This document shows positions 61,473 through 64,000 of a DNA stretch of 64,000 nucleotides, in pieces. Below the pieces are notes generated by a model that did no database searches, was not told the origin of the DNA, and saw only the letters and a list, made by a program, of their open reading frames with translations. The DNA is taken from contig NZ_PTRA01000004.1 of assembly GCF_002943425.1 (NCBI RefSeq), forward strand, positions 124,001-188,000, given 5' to 3'. The stretch is from Siphonobacter curvatus (GTDB taxonomy: Bacteria; Bacteroidota; Bacteroidia; Cytophagales; Spirosomataceae). The first letter of the stretch is position 1. Every line of letters starts with the position of its first letter. The translations under genes and the position numbers were made by a program.

Positions 61473-64000
61473 TTATAGTCCTACGTTTACCGATACGCCG
61501 ATATTACGACTGAAAGGTAATCCACCGTATTCGGCAAACTCGCCTGCCCGGTTACTCAAAAGACCTTGCGGGTTAATACCATCTTTAGCGGTTCGGTACA
61601 GGTAGCCCAGGTTACGACCTACAATACTCACCCGCAGCGATTGAACTTTGATTCGATTCAACAATGAAGACGGAACATCGTATCCGATGGAGGCTTCGCG
61701 TACAGCAACCCAAGAGTTTTCAAATACGGAATATTCCCGAATACCGGAACCCCAGTTAGAAAGGTTATCATAGTAAGCGTATGCAGGAATTGGTTTAAGA
61801 TAGCCTTTTTCGACAGCCTCCTGATAAGTCATACCACCTAAATCTACTTGGGTTCCATCAATGGTCGCTTTTACGCCAGCAGCGAGTACGCCTTCGGGAA
61901 TAATTCCATCATTACGTTGTACGCCTTGATTGTCGGTAAAAGCAATACCGCCGTGTTCGGCATCACGACCAAACAAGCTGTTCTTAAAGCTACCGAAAGC
62001 AGAGCCGTACGCATGGGTAGATGACGCCATCACACCCCCAATTTTGGAATCCAGCTGAAGCGTAGCTGAGAAGTTTTTGTACCGGAAGTTATTGACGTTG
62101 CTTAATAGGAAGTTCTCCATCATAGTCCCTAACTCTTTCGATCCCTGACCGGCAGCAGTACTACGCAAGTAGGTAAGGTACCCTCCAGTAGTTCCACTGG
62201 CAGCACCGATCAATTTACGTCCCTGTGGATCCCGAGCATAAGCGTAAGCAGAAACAATAGTTCCATAGTCACCCCCAGCTTTAGCTACCGAACGGACGTC
62301 GTTACCAAAAGCAAGGCTCAACTCATAGGTATCAATACCATCGGCCAGTTCAAGGATTTTATTCCGGTTACGGCTAAAGTTAAACGAAGTCGTCCACTGG
62401 AAATTATTGCCTTTGATGGGAGTACCACTCAAAATAAATTCAACCCCACGGTTTAGAATTCGACCCGCATTTACCACTCGCGAAGTAGCTCCTGATTCCT
62501 GAGCAACGGGTAGTGTGAAGATTTCATTGGTAGTCAGCTTATTATAAACGGCAACATCCAGACTTAAACGATTGTTGAAAAAGCGTACATCAGCTCCTAA
62601 TTCCCATTCCCGAGCTAAACGGTTTTTAATATTCCGATTCGGTAAAATGTTATCGCTAAATCCGTACCGCTGAATCTGATATCTTTCACCTTGTGCATTC
62701 ACACCTGTAAAGATGGAACCGGCTGAATAGAAACCGTCCCGGTTGAGCTTCCAGGGCTCAAAATCACCCCCTGTAAAACCATAACTGGCCCGAAGTTTAC
62801 CAAATGAAAGCGTACTAGCCAGGCTTTTAAAGCTCTGCGTGAAATCCCAAGATGCTCCCAGGGAAGGATAGAAGTACCCTTTCTCACCCGTTCCATCTGC
62901 GTATTTTAGCGTTGATGAAAATTCCTGACGTGCCGTGAAGTTTACAAATAATTGGTCTTTGAATGATACATCGCCGTACGTATAAATAGCATCTTTACGG
63001 CTAGATGGCGTCAAACGACGGTTAATGTCGGCTACTACAGGGTCAACGGAGTTAGTTAAGGCAAATTGACCTGGTACCCGAAGGCCACCATTCGTACTGA
63101 TTCGGTAATCCCGGCCGCCGAGGAAGCGGTTGGTTTCACCCCCTGCTGATAAGTTCAGGTGTACGCTTGAGCTAAGATCACGATTTAAGGTAACTACTCC
63201 TTGGATGCGGGATTGATTATTGGCCAGTGAGTATTGCGAGTATTCTCCATTAAAGCCAGCGTTATCTCCCTCGTATTTATTTTCAGTAGCATATAATTCG
63301 TTCTGAATGTTCGCCCGTAATAGACCCGTCAGCCATGGCGTAAAATTCATATTCAAATCGATATTACCACGGAAAATACGCTCATTACGACTGGTATTAT
63401 AGTGGAACGTTTGCCAAAGGAACGGAGAAATGTTATACGGATCAGCGGCGTTGATTTTACGGCCACCCGTTGGAGATTCGTAGTTGTTTACCCAGTAGTC
63501 AATATCAAAACTCCGCGGACGACCATACACGAAACGGAATACGGGGTTGAATGTACCGCCCTGACGAATGGGATTTAAGTTATCGTTGATGGTATAATCC
63601 GCCGAAACGTCCAGATTGAACAATTTACCTAATTTCTGCGTAGCCCGAACGTTGAAGTTATTCCGCTTCATTTCAGCACCGGCTGGCATGATCGTCGTAT
63701 TGTACAAATTAGAATACGAAACCCGGAATGAACCCCGATCATTTGCTCCTTCTACGGACAAGTTGTTATTGATAAATTTACCCGTCTGGAAAAAGTCAAG
63801 CGGGTTATTGGCTACCCAGGGAACCATACGACCATCCAGGTCACGTACCATACGGCCATCCAATTTCGGACCGAAAGAATACGGCCAGCTACTGCTGTTA
63901 TTGACAACTTGGTCTACGCCATCTGCTCCTTTAGCAAAATTAGGAGAGATGCCAGCACCGTATTCGTTCTGCACGTCTACGAAACGGTAGGCAGTTTCAA
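61473..64000 (-). CDS. SusC/RagA-type TonB-linked receptor, C-terminal part (cut by right edge)
   Basis: 842 residues of a receptor whose N-terminus lies outside the window. The frame is open to base 64000 (the first residues seen read ETAYRFVDVQNEYGAGISPNF); a GTG at 63974 is not the start. The barrel contains typical SusC stretches, including ELGADVRFFNNRLSLDVAVYNK, NFQWTTSFNFSRNRNKILELADG, and ends GLPFSRNIGVSVNVGL. The plug and carboxypeptidase-like domains should be to the right. Full function with the lipoprotein at 59730. Confidence 0.94.
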   Translation of the reverse strand, partial: ETAYRFVDVQNEYGAGISPNFAKGADGVDQVVNNSSSWPYSFGPKLDGRMVRDLDGRMVPWVANNPLDFFQTGKFINNNLSVEGANDRGSFRVSYSNLYNTTIMPAGAEMKRNNFNVRATQKLGKLFNLDVSADYTINDNLNPIRQGGTFNPVFRFVYGRPRSFDIDYWVNNYESPTGGRKINAADPYNISPFLWQTFHYNTSRNERIFRGNIDLNMNFTPWLTGLLRANIQNELYATENKYEGDNAGFNGEYSQYSLANNQSRIQGVVTLNRDLSSSVHLNLSAGGETNRFLGGRDYRISTNGGLRVPGQFALTNSVDPVVADINRRLTPSSRKDAIYTYGDVSFKDQLFVNFTARQEFSSTLKYADGTGEKGYFYPSLGASWDFTQSFKSLASTLSFGKLRASYGFTGGDFEPWKLNRDGFYSAGSIFTGVNAQGERYQIQRYGFSDNILPNRNIKNRLAREWELGADVRFFNNRLSLDVAVYNKLTTNEIFTLPVAQESGATSRVVNAGRILNRGVEFILSGTPIKGNNFQWTTSFNFSRNRNKILELADGIDTYELSLAFGNDVRSVAKAGGDYGTIVSAYAYARDPQGRKLIGAASGTTGGYLTYLRSTAAGQGSKELGTMMENFLLSNVNNFRYKNFSATLQLDSKIGGVMASSTHAYGSAFGSFKNSLFGRDAEHGGIAFTDNQGVQRNDGIIPEGVLAAGVKATIDGTQVDLGGMTYQEAVEKGYLKPIPAYAYYDNLSNWGSGIREYSVFENSWVAVREASIGYDVPSSLLNRIKVQSLRVSIVGRNLGYLYRTAKDGINPQGLLSNRAGEFAEYGGLPFSRNIGVSVNVGL

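Overview
The window comes from a Bacteroidota chromosome, most likely a Cytophagales / Spirosomaceae-type soil or water bacterium. This is an inference from content: three SusC/SusD-type glycan uptake loci, a hybrid two-component sensor, many SPII lipoproteins, few Shine-Dalgarno sequences, Tat-exported Gfo/Idh/MocA oxidoreductases, and base composition near 50% GC. No tRNA, rRNA, CRISPR array, prophage or complete insertion sequence is visible.

Layout. 1-4436 (minus strand): AGE-type sugar epimerase, FucP-type sugar permease, secreted DUF4127 protein and the start of a SusC receptor that runs off the left edge. 5019-18533 (plus): a polysaccharide utilisation locus with a one-protein hybrid two-component regulator, SusC, SusD, an SGNH esterase, a GH29 fucosidase and a GH2 enzyme; three repeats 21 bp apart in front of susC look like the regulator's operator. 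18893-20086: a protein with the His/Asp/Gln/Cys pattern of Ulp1/SENP (clan CE) cysteine proteases, the most unusual gene here. 21132-29987: a MacAB-TolC-like export operon (adaptor, outer-membrane channel, ATPase, two permeases) followed by a sigma-54 response regulator and its histidine kinase. A close match to a sigma-54 promoter with an upstream dyad lies just ahead of the adaptor, so the operon probably regulates itself.

30343-39139: mixed housekeeping and stress genes (two lipoproteins, GNAT, VOC, M1 peptidase, prolyl oligopeptidase, DinB/YfiT). 39289-40102: a solitary serine recombinase with a near-perfect 40-bp dyad upstream that resembles a crossover site. 40312-47912: a second carbohydrate region with GH29, GH35 and three exported Gfo/Idh/MocA oxidoreductases. 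47952-52464: a Crp-family regulator, a quinone-detoxification-like operon (MhqO/MhqD type), rpiA and small proteins. 52520-59639: a beta-lactamase-fold serine hydrolase, a vanadium-haloperoxidase-type PAP2 protein coupled to a large FG-GAP/ASPIC-UnbV protein, and a cytochrome c / copper-monooxygenase-like protein. 59730-64000: a SusD-like lipoprotein and most of its SusC partner, cut by the right edge.

Intergenic DNA is rich in palindromes. A mosaic repeat family is shared between 20822-20948 and 33048-33203, and further hairpins occur at 30108, 32880 and 46617. Most gene ends carry clear hairpin terminators, several of them shared by convergent genes.
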